From Marifrigoribacter sp047730175 (GTDB lineage: Bacteria > Bacteroidota > Bacteroidia > Flavobacteriales > Flavobacteriaceae), in NCBI RefSeq assembly GCF_047730175.1, contig NZ_CP159833.1, positions 1,922,001 to 1,986,000 of the forward strand: a stretch of 64,000 nucleotides of DNA, read 5' to 3'. This document shows positions 32,354-41,790 of this stretch, one piece after another. Numbering within the stretch: position 1 is the stretch's first letter; the number at the start of each line of letters is the position of its first letter. Below the pieces are notes generated by a model. The model ran no database searches. It saw only the letters and a program-made list of their open reading frames with translations, and was not told where the DNA came from. A program made the translations under genes and the position numbers.

Positions 32354-34801
32354 ATGAATGAAGATTTTGAAATAAATGATGTCCATTCAACTTTCGATAT
32401 AAAAAGTTTTCTTTTTAAACTTCTTAATTATTGGCCTTTATTTTTAATATCTATAGCCATAGGTTTTAGTATTGCATATTATATCAATGTAAGAAAGTTG
32501 CCTGTATACCAAATTGAAAATTTGATCTCAATAAAAGACGATCAGAATCCATTTTTTACTTCAAATACAAGTTTAACTTTTAATTGGGGAGGTACTACAG
32601 ACAAAGTGAATACCTCTGTAATTACATTGCAATCTCGTTCTCATAATGAGAAAGTGGTAGAGCGCTTACAGTATTATCTAAATTATTATAAAGATGGAAA
32701 GTACCAACAAGAAGATGCTTATAAAAACACTCCGTTTTCAATTTCTATTGATACTTCTCAATTTCAAATATTAAATAAACAGTTAAAAGTTGTTTTTAAA
32801 GACTCTGTAACTTTTAATTTAAGTACCACTTTTACAGGGGGAAATGTTTCTCTTCAAAAATATAGTTCAAAAGAAAATAAAATTATTTTTATCAATCCAG
32901 GAGAATTTAGTTCAGATTATAAACTTGGAGAGAAAATAGATGAACCTTTTTTTAAAGGCACAATTATGCCAAATCTAAAATTAGAGGTACAAGCTAATAT
33001 ACCCTACTACTTTAGCTTATTGAATTTTGATTCTGCGGTAAAAAGTTTTCTTACCATTAAAATAACACCTATTTCTAGAGGGTCATCAGTCTTGAAATTA
33101 AGCCTTTTAGGGAAAAATAAGAATAGAATAGTAGATTATCTTAATGGTTCTGTTGATGTATTGAGTGAAAACATGTTGGAACGAAAAAATTTATTTGCTA
33201 CAAAGACAATTAAATTTATTGATAGCAGCCTTGCCTATAAATCGAAAGAATTAATCGATGTAGAGGATGAGTTAAATAAATTTAAAAACAAAAATGATAT
33301 TTATGATTTAGAGATTGAAGGGGAAGATATTACTCAAAAACTTAATACTCTTGATTTAAGGGAAGAAGGAGTTAATCGCGAACTAAATTACTATACTATT
33401 TTAGAGGGTTATTTAATTAACCGAAATGATTACCGTCAAGTACCAGCTCCTTCGGTAGCAGGGATTAAAGAAAGTAGTGTAATTGGTGGTGTTGGAAGGA
33501 TTATTCAGTTAGCAGAACAAAGAACTAAGTTAGAATATTCGTATAAAGATGATGCGCCCATATTTAAAGATATAGACCGTCAAATTAATGCTGTAAAGGA
33601 TGTGCTATTAGAAAACATTAATTCTTCAAAAAGCCTGAAAAACATAGAGTTAAATAAAATAAAACAAGATATAAACAGATTTGAAAGTGAAATTAGAAGA
33701 TTGCCTAAGGAACAACAAGAGCTATTAAAAATTGAAAGAAGATATAATTTAAGTCAAGGAACCTATAATTTATTTTTAGAGAAGAGAAGTGAAGCTGGAC
33801 TTGTTAAAGCTGCAAATGTAAGTGATGTTCTAGTAATAGATTCTGCGAAAGATACTGGTGGAGCTAAAGTAGGTCCAAATACCCAGTTTAATTATTTATT
33901 AGCAATTTTGTTTGGGCTTTTTATTCCTATACTTTTTATTTTTTTAAAGGTGTTTTTTGACACAAAAATTAGTTCAGTAAAAGATATTGAAAGGCTTTCT
34001 AGAATACCTATTTTAGGAGTAATTGGAAAGAGTAGATTAGAAAATAATTTAGCGGTACTAAATAAACCAAAATCATCTATAGCTGAAGCTTTTAGAGGAA
34101 TTCGTTCTAGTTTACAATTTATGTACAAAAAGCAAGGACTTGAAGGAGCTAAAACGGTTCTGGTAACTTCCTCTGTTAGTGGTGAAGGAAAAACATTTTG
34201 CTCCATCAATATAGCTTCTGTTTTTTCATTAAGTAAAAAGAAAACAGTCATTGTTGGATTGGATTTAAGAAAACCTAAAATATTTGGTGATTTTGATATT
34301 GATAATACTATTGGGGTTGTAAATTATTTAATCCATGATGCCTCATTGTCAGATATCATTCAAAAAACCCAATTAGATCATTTAGATGTAATCACTTCTG
34401 GTCCAATACCGCCAAATCCTTCAGAATTATTGATGGGTGAAGCGATGGAAGAACTTATTTCAGAATTAAAAAAAGAATACGATTATATTATTTTAGATTC
34501 CCCTCCTTTAGGACTCGTTGCAGATGCATTAGAATTAACGAAATTTGTTGATGCAACGATTTATATGGTTCGTCAAAACTATACTAAGAAAGGTATGTTT
34601 AGCATAATAAATGACAAGTATAAAAAAGGAGAAGTAACTAATATTAGTTTTGTGTTAAACTTTTTTGAAGAAAAAGAAAAATACGGTTATGGTTACGGCT
34701 ATGGTTATGGATCGTACGGAAACAGCTATCATGAAAATGATGAAAAAAAATCTTTACTAAGAAAGATTAAAGATTTTTTAAAATTAGATAATAAAGAATA
34801 A
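32354..34801 (+). CDS. wzc: Capsule chain-length regulator / tyrosine autokinase (Wzc-like)
   Basis: The 815-residue protein has a Wzz domain with a first transmembrane helix at about 21-43, a long periplasmic coiled-coil part and a second helix at about 512-532. A cytoplasmic BY-kinase domain follows: Walker A SGEGKT at about 609-614, Walker A' VIVGLDLRKP, Walker B IILDSPP. The tail (about 777-792) is a tyrosine/glycine run containing several YG repeats and is the likely autophosphorylation cluster. Cycles of phosphorylation control polymer length and export with Wza and the polymerase. It is the second gene of the operon. Confidence 0.94.
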   Translation: MNEDFEINDVHSTFDIKSFLFKLLNYWPLFLISIAIGFSIAYYINVRKLPVYQIENLISIKDDQNPFFTSNTSLTFNWGGTTDKVNTSVITLQSRSHNEKVVERLQYYLNYYKDGKYQQEDAYKNTPFSISIDTSQFQILNKQLKVVFKDSVTFNLSTTFTGGNVSLQKYSSKENKIIFINPGEFSSDYKLGEKIDEPFFKGTIMPNLKLEVQANIPYYFSLLNFDSAVKSFLTIKITPISRGSSVLKLSLLGKNKNRIVDYLNGSVDVLSENMLERKNLFATKTIKFIDSSLAYKSKELIDVEDELNKFKNKNDIYDLEIEGEDITQKLNTLDLREEGVNRELNYYTILEGYLINRNDYRQVPAPSVAGIKESSVIGGVGRIIQLAEQRTKLEYSYKDDAPIFKDIDRQINAVKDVLLENINSSKSLKNIELNKIKQDINRFESEIRRLPKEQQELLKIERRYNLSQGTYNLFLEKRSEAGLVKAANVSDVLVIDSAKDTGGAKVGPNTQFNYLLAILFGLFIPILFIFLKVFFDTKISSVKDIERLSRIPILGVIGKSRLENNLAVLNKPKSSIAEAFRGIRSSLQFMYKKQGLEGAKTVLVTSSVSGEGKTFCSINIASVFSLSKKKTVIVGLDLRKPKIFGDFDIDNTIGVVNYLIHDASLSDIIQKTQLDHLDVITSGPIPPNPSELLMGEAMEELISELKKEYDYIILDSPPLGLVADALELTKFVDATIYMVRQNYTKKGMFSIINDKYKKGEVTNISFVLNFFEEKEKYGYGYGYGYGSYGNSYHENDEKKSLLRKIKDFLKLDNKE

Positions 34802-34814
34802 AAAAATATTACTT

Positions 34815-36104
34815 GTGATAGAAAACCCTACAATAGCCATTATTGGATTAGGTTACGTTGGATTACCATTAGCAGTTGCATTTGCTGAAAAATATAAAGT
34901 TTTAGGGTTTGATATCAATTCAAAACGAGTTGAAGACCTGAAGGTTGGTATTGACAATACATTAGAGATTTCAAAAGAACAATTGTTGAAAGTTCAACAG
35001 AACGATTCAAATACTTCGAAATTAATAATAACAGATAAAGTTTCCCAAATAGCAGAGGCTACCATATTTGTTGTGACAGTTCCAACGCCTACAAATAAAT
35101 ACAATCAACCTGTATTAACTCCTTTAATAAAGGCAAGTGAAACGATAGGTAATGTTTTAAAAGAAGGAGACATCGTTATTTATGAATCTACAGTGTATCC
35201 TGGTGTAACTGAAGATGTTTGTGTGCCTATACTAGAATCTCATTCTGGTTTAAGTTTTAATAAAGATTTTTATGCAGGATATTCCCCAGAAAGGATAAAT
35301 CCAGGGGATAAAAAACATACAGTCACCAAAATTTTAAAAGTGACTTCAGGCTCAACGCCAGAATCTGCAAAGTATATAGATAATTTATATGCTTCAATAA
35401 TTACCGCTGGAACGCATTTAGCACCTTCTATTAAAGTTGCTGAAGCGGCTAAAGTGATTGAGAACTCTCAACGGGATATTAACATTGCTTTCGTAAATGA
35501 ATTGTCAAAAATATTTAGACTTTTAGATATTGATACTCAAGCTGTCCTAGAAGCTGCAGCAACCAAATGGAATTTTTTAAAATTTACGCCTGGTTTAGTT
35601 GGAGGACACTGTATAGGTGTTGACCCTTATTATTTAGCTCAAAAAGCATTAGAAGAGGGGTATAATCCTGAAATTATTTTAGCAGGTAGACGAATGAATG
35701 ACGGAATGGGTAATTATGTTGCTCAAGAAGTAGTTAAACTAATGATTGCAAAAGAGGCCAAAGTTAAAGATGGTAATGTTTTAATTTTAGGTGTTACTTT
35801 CAAGGAAAATTGTCCGGATATTAGAAATAGTAAAGTAATTGATGTTATTTCTGAATTAAAAAAATACAAATTAAATATAGATGTTTTTGATCCTTGGGCA
35901 AATGAAGATGAAGTAAAACATGAATTTAATATTTCATTACTTTCAAAAGAAAGTCAATTAAAATCTAAGTATGAAGCTATTATATTAACTGTAGCTCATA
36001 AAGAGTTTGAAGATTTTAATATCGATGAATATATCACAGCTAATTCAGTAGTTTTTGATGTAAAATCATTTCTTCCTAAAAATAAAGTAGACGGCAGATT
36101 ATAA
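34815..36104 (+). CDS. tviB: UDP-N-acetyl-hexosamine 6-dehydrogenase (TviB/WbpO type)
   Basis: This 429-residue nucleotide-sugar dehydrogenase starts at GTG 34815 (MIENPTIAIIGLGYVGLPLA with the NAD-binding GxGxxG). The catalytic cysteine is C266 in VGGHCIGVDPYYLA, and a C-terminal UDP-binding domain is present (TFKENCPDIRNSK). TviB-type enzymes oxidise UDP-GlcNAc (or GalNAc) to the corresponding uronic acid. The following gene is a TviC-type epimerase overlapping by one base (TAATG), so the pair should yield UDP-GalNAcA, an acidic amino-sugar donor for the polymer. Confidence 0.9.
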   Translation: MIENPTIAIIGLGYVGLPLAVAFAEKYKVLGFDINSKRVEDLKVGIDNTLEISKEQLLKVQQNDSNTSKLIITDKVSQIAEATIFVVTVPTPTNKYNQPVLTPLIKASETIGNVLKEGDIVIYESTVYPGVTEDVCVPILESHSGLSFNKDFYAGYSPERINPGDKKHTVTKILKVTSGSTPESAKYIDNLYASIITAGTHLAPSIKVAEAAKVIENSQRDINIAFVNELSKIFRLLDIDTQAVLEAAATKWNFLKFTPGLVGGHCIGVDPYYLAQKALEEGYNPEIILAGRRMNDGMGNYVAQEVVKLMIAKEAKVKDGNVLILGVTFKENCPDIRNSKVIDVISELKKYKLNIDVFDPWANEDEVKHEFNISLLSKESQLKSKYEAIILTVAHKEFEDFNIDEYITANSVVFDVKSFLPKNKVDGRL

Positions 36105-37087
36105 TGTTTGAAAACAAATATCATACAGTAGATTTATCAAATTTAAGTTTTCTTATTACTGGGGGAGCTGGTTTTATTGGTTCAAATTTAGTAGCCTATC
36201 TTTTGAAATACGGAGCTAAAAAAGTTCGCGTGTTAGATAACTTATCAAATGGATACAAAAAAAATATAGAGGAATTTTTATTCCATCCTGCTTTCGAATT
36301 TATAGAAGGCGATATAAGAGATTTAGAGACCTGTAAAAAAGCACTTGAAGATATAGATTATGTTTCTCATCAAGCAGCTTTAGGTTCTGTGCCAAGGTCT
36401 ATAGATGATCCAATAAGATCTAATGATGTAAATGTTTCAGGATTTTTAAATATGTTGGTTGCGCAAAAAGACAGCCAATCTGTAAAAAGATTAGTGTATG
36501 CCGCTTCAAGTTCAACCTATGGAGACAGTAAATCACTTCCTAAGGTTGAGGGTGTTATAGGGAAGCCAATATCACCTTATGCGGTTACCAAATTAGTAAA
36601 CGAGTTGTATGCCGATGTTTTTCATAAAACCTATGGAATTGAAATCATAGGGCTTCGTTATTTTAATGTGTTTGGTCCTAAGCAAAGTCCTAATGGAGCC
36701 TACGCAGCAGTGATACCATTACTTATGCAATGTTTAAAGGACAATGAAGCTCCTTTGATTCATGGCGATGGTGAGCAAACGCGTGATTTTACTTATGTTG
36801 AAAATGCGGTACAGGCAAATGTTAGAGCATTTTTTGCTTCAGAAAAAGCTGTCAATGAAGTTTTTAATATTGCCTACGGAGAACGAATTAGTTTAAATGT
36901 ATTGTGGGATGAGTTGAAAAATATTTCTGAAATAAACATAAAAGCAAAGAATATAGCTCCAAGAAAAGGAGATGTAAGAGATTCGTTAGCAAATATTGAT
37001 AAGGCTAAAAATTTGTTGCAATACAATCCATTATTTTCAGTAAAAGATGGATTAAAAATTACCTGGGAAACTTTCAATAAATTGTAA
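36104..37087 (+). CDS. tviC: UDP-N-acetylglucosamine(uronate) 4-epimerase (TviC/WbpP type)
   Basis: This extended SDR (327 residues) has the N-terminal NAD motif ITGGAGFIGSNL (18-29), the HQAALGSVPRS segment typical of the WbpP/TviC family and the catalytic YxxxK in SPYAVTKL. It interconverts gluco- and galacto-configured N-acetylhexosamine(uronate) UDP-sugars. Translationally coupled to tviB. After it comes an 81-bp gap with a good promoter, so it probably ends the first transcription unit or marks an internal start. Confidence 0.9.
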   Translation: MFENKYHTVDLSNLSFLITGGAGFIGSNLVAYLLKYGAKKVRVLDNLSNGYKKNIEEFLFHPAFEFIEGDIRDLETCKKALEDIDYVSHQAALGSVPRSIDDPIRSNDVNVSGFLNMLVAQKDSQSVKRLVYAASSSTYGDSKSLPKVEGVIGKPISPYAVTKLVNELYADVFHKTYGIEIIGLRYFNVFGPKQSPNGAYAAVIPLLMQCLKDNEAPLIHGDGEQTRDFTYVENAVQANVRAFFASEKAVNEVFNIAYGERISLNVLWDELKNISEINIKAKNIAPRKGDVRDSLANIDKAKNLLQYNPLFSVKDGLKITWETFNKL

Positions 37088-37110
37088 TTTAAATATAATT
37101 TGATTCCCCC

Positions 37111-37139
37111 TTGCTTTTCCAAGTTTTCCCTTATTTTTG
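37111..37139 (+). promoter_or_regulatory. Bacteroidota-type promoter before wzm
   Basis: TTG at 37111-37113, 18 bp, then TATTTTTG at 37132-37139, a full match to the TAnnTTTG -7 box. It lies 29 bp before the wzm ATG. This is the best promoter match I found in the window. Confidence 0.6.
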
Positions 37140-37168
37140 AATGTCTCAAAAAATTAATCTAAAAATAA

Positions 37169-38029
37169 ATGAGAGCCAGTAAAGAAACTTGGTTATACGA
37201 AATATCTTCAAAACACAAGCTCATCGATCTCAATTTTAAAGAGATTTGGCGGTATCGTGATTTATTAGTGCTGTTTGTGAAACGTGATATTACAACTGTT
37301 TATAAACAAACGATTTTAGGACCTTTATGGTTTTTTATTCAGCCATTATTTACTTCAGTTATATTTACCTTGGTTTTTAATAACATTGCAAATATACCTA
37401 CTGGAGATATCCCTCCATTTTTATTTAATTTAACAGGTATTACTGCGTGGAACTATTTTAAAGTGTGCCTTACCGGAACCTCAAATACTTTTAGAAGCAA
37501 TCAAAATATTTTTGGGAAAGTTTATTTTCCAAGATTTATTATGCCCTTATCAGTAGTCATTTCCAATTTGGTTAAATTTGGGATACAACTATTGATTCTT
37601 GTTGTTTTTTATGTGTATTACTTGTCACAGGGGTTTTTAATTTCACCCAACAGTAATATTCTATTGTTTCCTGTTTATGTGTTAATGATGGCTTTTTTAG
37701 GCTTAGGGATTGGTATGATTATCTCTGCATTAACTACAAAGTATAGAGATTTAACGATGTTAGTAGCTTTTGCAGTATCTTTATTAATGTATATATCTGC
37801 AGTTCCATTTCCTATGAGTGAAATACAAGAAAAACAACCACAATATGCGTGGCTGTTAGAGTATAATCCAGTAGCACAAATCATAGAAGGTTTTCGATTT
37901 ATGTTAGTAGATACAGGAGTTTTTACATGGTCAGGGTTTATTTATGCATTATCATTTACGATCATTACATTTTTGCTAGGCTTGATTATTTTTAATCGAA
38001 CCGAAAAAACATTTATAGATACAGTTTAA
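37169..38029 (+). CDS. wzm: Polysaccharide ABC exporter permease (Wzm-like)
   Basis: The 286-residue ABC-2 type integral membrane protein has about six hydrophobic segments. Typical Wzm landmarks are the amphipathic N-terminus (LIDLNFKEIWRYRDLL), FVKRDITTVYKQTILGPLW and the C-terminal LEYNPVAQIIEGFR. It forms the membrane channel that exports a lipid-linked glycan from cytoplasm to periplasm. Its last base is shared with the wzt start codon (TAATG), so permease and ATPase are made together. Confidence 0.93.
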   Translation: MRASKETWLYEISSKHKLIDLNFKEIWRYRDLLVLFVKRDITTVYKQTILGPLWFFIQPLFTSVIFTLVFNNIANIPTGDIPPFLFNLTGITAWNYFKVCLTGTSNTFRSNQNIFGKVYFPRFIMPLSVVISNLVKFGIQLLILVVFYVYYLSQGFLISPNSNILLFPVYVLMMAFLGLGIGMIISALTTKYRDLTMLVAFAVSLLMYISAVPFPMSEIQEKQPQYAWLLEYNPVAQIIEGFRFMLVDTGVFTWSGFIYALSFTIITFLLGLIIFNRTEKTFIDTV

Positions 38030-39303
38030 TGAAAGAAACGATTCTTAAAATAGAAAATATTAGCAAACAATACCGATTGGGATTGGTAGGAACCGGAACA
38101 TTGTCTCATGATTTAAATAGATTTTGGTATCGAATTCGAGGTAAAGAAGATCCCTATTTAAAAGTGGGTGCTGTAAATAAGCGAAGTGCTAAAGCAAAAG
38201 AAGATTATGTTTGGGCATTACAAGATATAAATTTTGAAGTTGAAAAAGGAGAAGTACTTGGGATCATCGGTAAAAATGGCGCTGGAAAGTCTACCTTATT
38301 AAAAATACTATCTAGAGTAACGAGTCCTACAACAGGAAGCATAAAAACAAAAGGTAGAATCGCTTCGTTATTAGAGGTGGGTACCGGATTTCATCCCGAG
38401 CTTACAGGAAAAGAAAACATCTATTTAAATGGTGCTATTTTAGGGATGACCAAAGCTGAAATTAGTGTAAAAATAGATGAAATTATAGAGTTTTCTGGAT
38501 GCGAAATGTATATCGATACTCCGGTTAAAAGATACAGTAGTGGTATGCGTGTTAGATTAGCTTTTGCTGTAGCAGCTCATCTAGAACCAGATATTTTAGT
38601 TATTGATGAGGTATTGGCAGTGGGTGATGCAGAGTTTCAAAAAAAGGCAATTGGTAAAATGCAAGATATCTCTAAAGGAGAAGGTAGAACAGTACTATTT
38701 GTGAGTCATAATATGGAATCGGTACAACAATTATGTACTAGATGTATAGTTTTATCAAATGGGAGTATTTGTTTTAATGGAACTGTTGTCGAAGGAATAA
38801 CATATTATTTAGAAAAATCTAATTCTGTACAGATAGTTAATAATTTTCCTATTAAAGCTAGAAAAATAACAATTAAGAATTTTATAATAACTGATGGTTT
38901 TGATAATGAAGTAAATAATATGGTAATTGGATTAAATTATAAATTTAATATTGAGCTTTTAAACATTGATAGTAATAAGTTAATCAATTTGAGATATCAG
39001 TTTTTTGATAGAAAAGAAAATTTAATTACTACAATAAATACATTTATGAAAAATGGTCAGTTTAATTTAGAAGCAAATTCCAAAATAAATTTTCAATGTC
39101 AAATTGATAAAATCCAAATTGCTCCAGGAAATTATAGAATAGGAATAGAAATAATTAATCTACTTAATAAAGATTTACTATATGAGAATACAGATTTTTA
39201 TAATGTTGAAATAAATAATGGAGATTATTATCAAAGCGGAAAAATACCCTCAAAAGAAAATATTGGTAAAATTTTGTTAGATTATAATTGGGAAGAAATT
39301 TAA
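38029..39303 (+). CDS. wzt: Polysaccharide ABC exporter ATPase with C-terminal glycan-recognition domain (Wzt-like)
   Basis: The protein has 424 residues. The N-terminal part is an ABC ATPase with Walker A GKNGAGKST (81-89), signature YSSGMRVRLAFA and Walker B ILVIDEVLAVGD. About 150 residues follow the ATPase domain and have the beta-rich character of the Wzt C-terminal domain, which in O9a/O8-type systems binds a chemical cap on the finished chain before export. Here the extension is more diverged, so cap recognition is inferred. A methyltransferase gene follows immediately and could make such a cap. Confidence 0.9.
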   Translation: MKETILKIENISKQYRLGLVGTGTLSHDLNRFWYRIRGKEDPYLKVGAVNKRSAKAKEDYVWALQDINFEVEKGEVLGIIGKNGAGKSTLLKILSRVTSPTTGSIKTKGRIASLLEVGTGFHPELTGKENIYLNGAILGMTKAEISVKIDEIIEFSGCEMYIDTPVKRYSSGMRVRLAFAVAAHLEPDILVIDEVLAVGDAEFQKKAIGKMQDISKGEGRTVLFVSHNMESVQQLCTRCIVLSNGSICFNGTVVEGITYYLEKSNSVQIVNNFPIKARKITIKNFIITDGFDNEVNNMVIGLNYKFNIELLNIDSNKLINLRYQFFDRKENLITTINTFMKNGQFNLEANSKINFQCQIDKIQIAPGNYRIGIEIINLLNKDLLYENTDFYNVEINNGDYYQSGKIPSKENIGKILLDYNWEEI

Positions 39304-39311
39304 ACTACATA

Positions 39312-40196
39312 ATGATTAATAAACTAAAAAATAAATTAAAGAAAATTCTTATCAAGAAAGAAAGTAATGATCTATTAGATTTAAAATTTCTTGAATTTGA
39401 TAAAAGTAGCGTATTAAGAACTAATAACCTTAGCTTGATTCCTAATCTTAAGAATAGAATTGGTGGTAAAATTTCTTATGCAGAATGGGCACATGTAATT
39501 GGAATATTTCAAACGGTTATTTATCAAAACTTAGACAAAAAAGATGGTAATAAGATTTTAGATATAGGTTGTGGAACTGGGTTGTTAGGCTTGGCTTCTC
39601 AAAATTTTGTTGATAAAGGAGGAGAATATTTGGGAATAGATGTAGATAAATTTAATATTGAATATTGTAATATGCAATATAGTCAAAATAGAAACTTAAA
39701 GTTTTTACATTTTGATGTAAATAATGCTATGTATGCTAAAAACCAAAATAAAATAAAACAACACTGGGATGTTGAATCCAATTCCCAAGATTTAGTAACA
39801 GCACTATCTGTTTGGACCCATTTTAATGAGGAGGATGCCATGTTTTATTTTAATGAAATCTCACGTGTTTTGAAGAAGAATGCTAAAGCTATATTAACAT
39901 TTTTCTATTTAGATGATATATATTATTCTTCAATAAATGAAAGAGAAAATAAAAAGGGTGTATATCATATGACAAATCAAAAAGATTGGGTATTTAACAA
40001 ATCTGCCTATGGTTCTAAAGATTGGTATTATCCAGAACAATTAAAAATACCTGAAAATGCTATTGGAGTTACAAAAAAAGGTATGTCATTACTATTAGCT
40101 AAGAGTGGGTTGAAAATGGTGAATTATTATAATGGAAATTGGAAAGAAGAACCAGGTGTTTATTTTCAAGATATATTAATTTTCGAAAAGATTTAG
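39312..40196 (+). CDS. Class I SAM-dependent methyltransferase
   Basis: Start taken as ATG 39312 (294 residues), just after the wzt stop, rather than an upstream in-frame codon that overlaps wzt. The SAM motif I is ILDIGCGTGLLGLAS at about residue 80. The sequence DLVTALSVWTHFNEEDAMFYFNEISRVLK is the post-motif helix of the Methyltransf_11/25 group. It probably methylates a sugar hydroxyl of the glycan; a terminal capping role next to wzt is possible. It lies between wzt and a sulfotransferase in one dense operon. Confidence 0.83.
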   Translation: MINKLKNKLKKILIKKESNDLLDLKFLEFDKSSVLRTNNLSLIPNLKNRIGGKISYAEWAHVIGIFQTVIYQNLDKKDGNKILDIGCGTGLLGLASQNFVDKGGEYLGIDVDKFNIEYCNMQYSQNRNLKFLHFDVNNAMYAKNQNKIKQHWDVESNSQDLVTALSVWTHFNEEDAMFYFNEISRVLKKNAKAILTFFYLDDIYYSSINERENKKGVYHMTNQKDWVFNKSAYGSKDWYYPEQLKIPENAIGVTKKGMSLLLAKSGLKMVNYYNGNWKEEPGVYFQDILIFEKI

Positions 40197-40209
40197 CTTA
40201 ATAAAAAAA

Positions 40210-40917
40210 ATGATTTCTCATAAACATAAATGCATATTTATTCATATTTCAAAATGTGCAGGCTCTTCTATTGAAAAGGTTTTTGGACTTGATATTGCAG
40301 ATAATTCAGAAAAAAATAATAAAAATCTTTTTGGTTGGAATAAAGAACATAATCTTTACTTACAACATGCTACTCCTCAAGAATTGTTAGACTATGGGTT
40401 TATTACGAAAGAACAATGGAATGATTATTATAAGTTTATAATTGTTAGAAATCCATGGGATAGAGCTTTGTCGGATTATATTTGGATGTCTAAAGAGATT
40501 AATAAATCAGATAGTTTTAAAAGTTTTATAAATAAAAAGGGGCCTTTTTTAGAAGTCTTAACTCAAAAAGATGGTAAGCAATATAGAGGAGACCATTTAA
40601 ATAAACAATTAGATTATTTTTATATTGATGGAGAAGAAGTGAAATATGATAAAATAATTCGCTTTGAAAGTTTAAAAAATGAGCTACCAGTTTTATTTAA
40701 AGAATTAAACATTAAAATCGATTTAGAAAGTGAAAAGCATAATGTTGGAAAGAAAATATTCTCCCATTATTCGAAGTTTTATAATAGTTATAGAAAAAGG
40801 TTGATTCATGATAACTATGAAAATGATATTGATTATTTAAAATATAAATTCGAGGATAAGAAAACATTTTTTGATCACATAAAATTGTTTCAATCATCAA
40901 AACAATTAATTAAGTAA
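40210..40917 (+). CDS. Carbohydrate sulfotransferase (Sulfotransfer_2 family)
   Basis: The 235-residue protein has a 5'-PAPS-binding loop (FIHISKCAGSSIEK, residues 10-23) and a 3'-phosphate-binding segment (IVRNPWDRALSDYIW, about 79-93), the signature pair of Golgi- and bacterial-type carbohydrate sulfotransferases. It has no signal peptide, so it should act on the lipid-linked glycan or sugar in the cytoplasm with PAPS as donor. Its stop overlaps the next gene's ATG by one base. Sulfation would add strong negative charge to the surface polymer. Confidence 0.88.
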   Translation: MISHKHKCIFIHISKCAGSSIEKVFGLDIADNSEKNNKNLFGWNKEHNLYLQHATPQELLDYGFITKEQWNDYYKFIIVRNPWDRALSDYIWMSKEINKSDSFKSFINKKGPFLEVLTQKDGKQYRGDHLNKQLDYFYIDGEEVKYDKIIRFESLKNELPVLFKELNIKIDLESEKHNVGKKIFSHYSKFYNSYRKRLIHDNYENDIDYLKYKFEDKKTFFDHIKLFQSSKQLIK

Positions 40918-41780
40918 TGGCTTTAGTTTCAATATGTATTCCAACTTATAATGGTGCTACTTTTTTGCAAGAAGCATTGGATTCTATTAAGGCCCAAACG
41001 TATAATAATATTGAAGTTATTGTAAGTGATGATGCTTCCTCAGATAATACATTGTCTTTAGTTGAAAAGTTTAAAAAAGAGGTGAATTTCCCTGTGTTTG
41101 TTTATAATCATGATCCAAAAGGAATTGGAGCTAATTGGAATAATTCAGTTAAAAAATCTAATGGGGATTATATAAAATTTCTATTTCAAGATGATGTGTT
41201 GATGCCTACTTGTATTGAACGAATGGTTGATGTAGCTAAAAAAAATGATAATGTAGGTTTGGTTTATAGTAAAAGAGAAATTGTTTATAATGTAAATGAT
41301 AAAAATGATACTATGTGGGTGAAACGTTTCGGATCTCTCCATAATCATTGGGGAAAACTAAAGTTAACGGAAGGTGTAATAGATGGTAAAACATATTTAA
41401 AAGATCCTTTATTATTAGAACAACCAATGAATAAAATTGGTGAACCCACAGCTGTATTATTAAATAAAAAGTGTTTTGATAAAGTAGGGTATTTTAGTAC
41501 TCAACTAAAGCAGACACTAGATGTTGAGTATTGGTATCGATTAATGCCTTATTTTACTATTGCATTTGTCAGTGAAGAGTTAGTTAAGTTTAGATTACAT
41601 AATGAGCAGGCGACTCAAACAAATAAAAATATTACAACTATAGACAAACAATTATTGCCTAAAATATTTTTAAAGAAAATTTATTTTCATTTAGATAAAA
41701 ACCAACAGAAAAAGTTGCTAAAAGAGGTGTTTATTTTTAAAAGTATACGAAAGTTTTTTAATAAATTAAAAAGAAATTGA
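40917..41780 (+). CDS. Family 2 glycosyltransferase
   Basis: The protein (287 residues) has a GT-A fold: VSICIPTYNGATFLQEALDS at the N-terminus, VIVSDDASSDNT for nucleotide binding, and FLFQDDVLMP as the metal-binding DxD equivalent. LKQTLDVEYWYRL fits the acceptor-side region. No transmembrane segment was seen. It is coupled to the preceding sulfotransferase by a one-base overlap. Donor sugar unknown. Confidence 0.9.
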   Translation: MALVSICIPTYNGATFLQEALDSIKAQTYNNIEVIVSDDASSDNTLSLVEKFKKEVNFPVFVYNHDPKGIGANWNNSVKKSNGDYIKFLFQDDVLMPTCIERMVDVAKKNDNVGLVYSKREIVYNVNDKNDTMWVKRFGSLHNHWGKLKLTEGVIDGKTYLKDPLLLEQPMNKIGEPTAVLLNKKCFDKVGYFSTQLKQTLDVEYWYRLMPYFTIAFVSEELVKFRLHNEQATQTNKNITTIDKQLLPKIFLKKIYFHLDKNQQKKLLKEVFIFKSIRKFFNKLKRN

Positions 41781-41790
41781 ATCTTCAATT

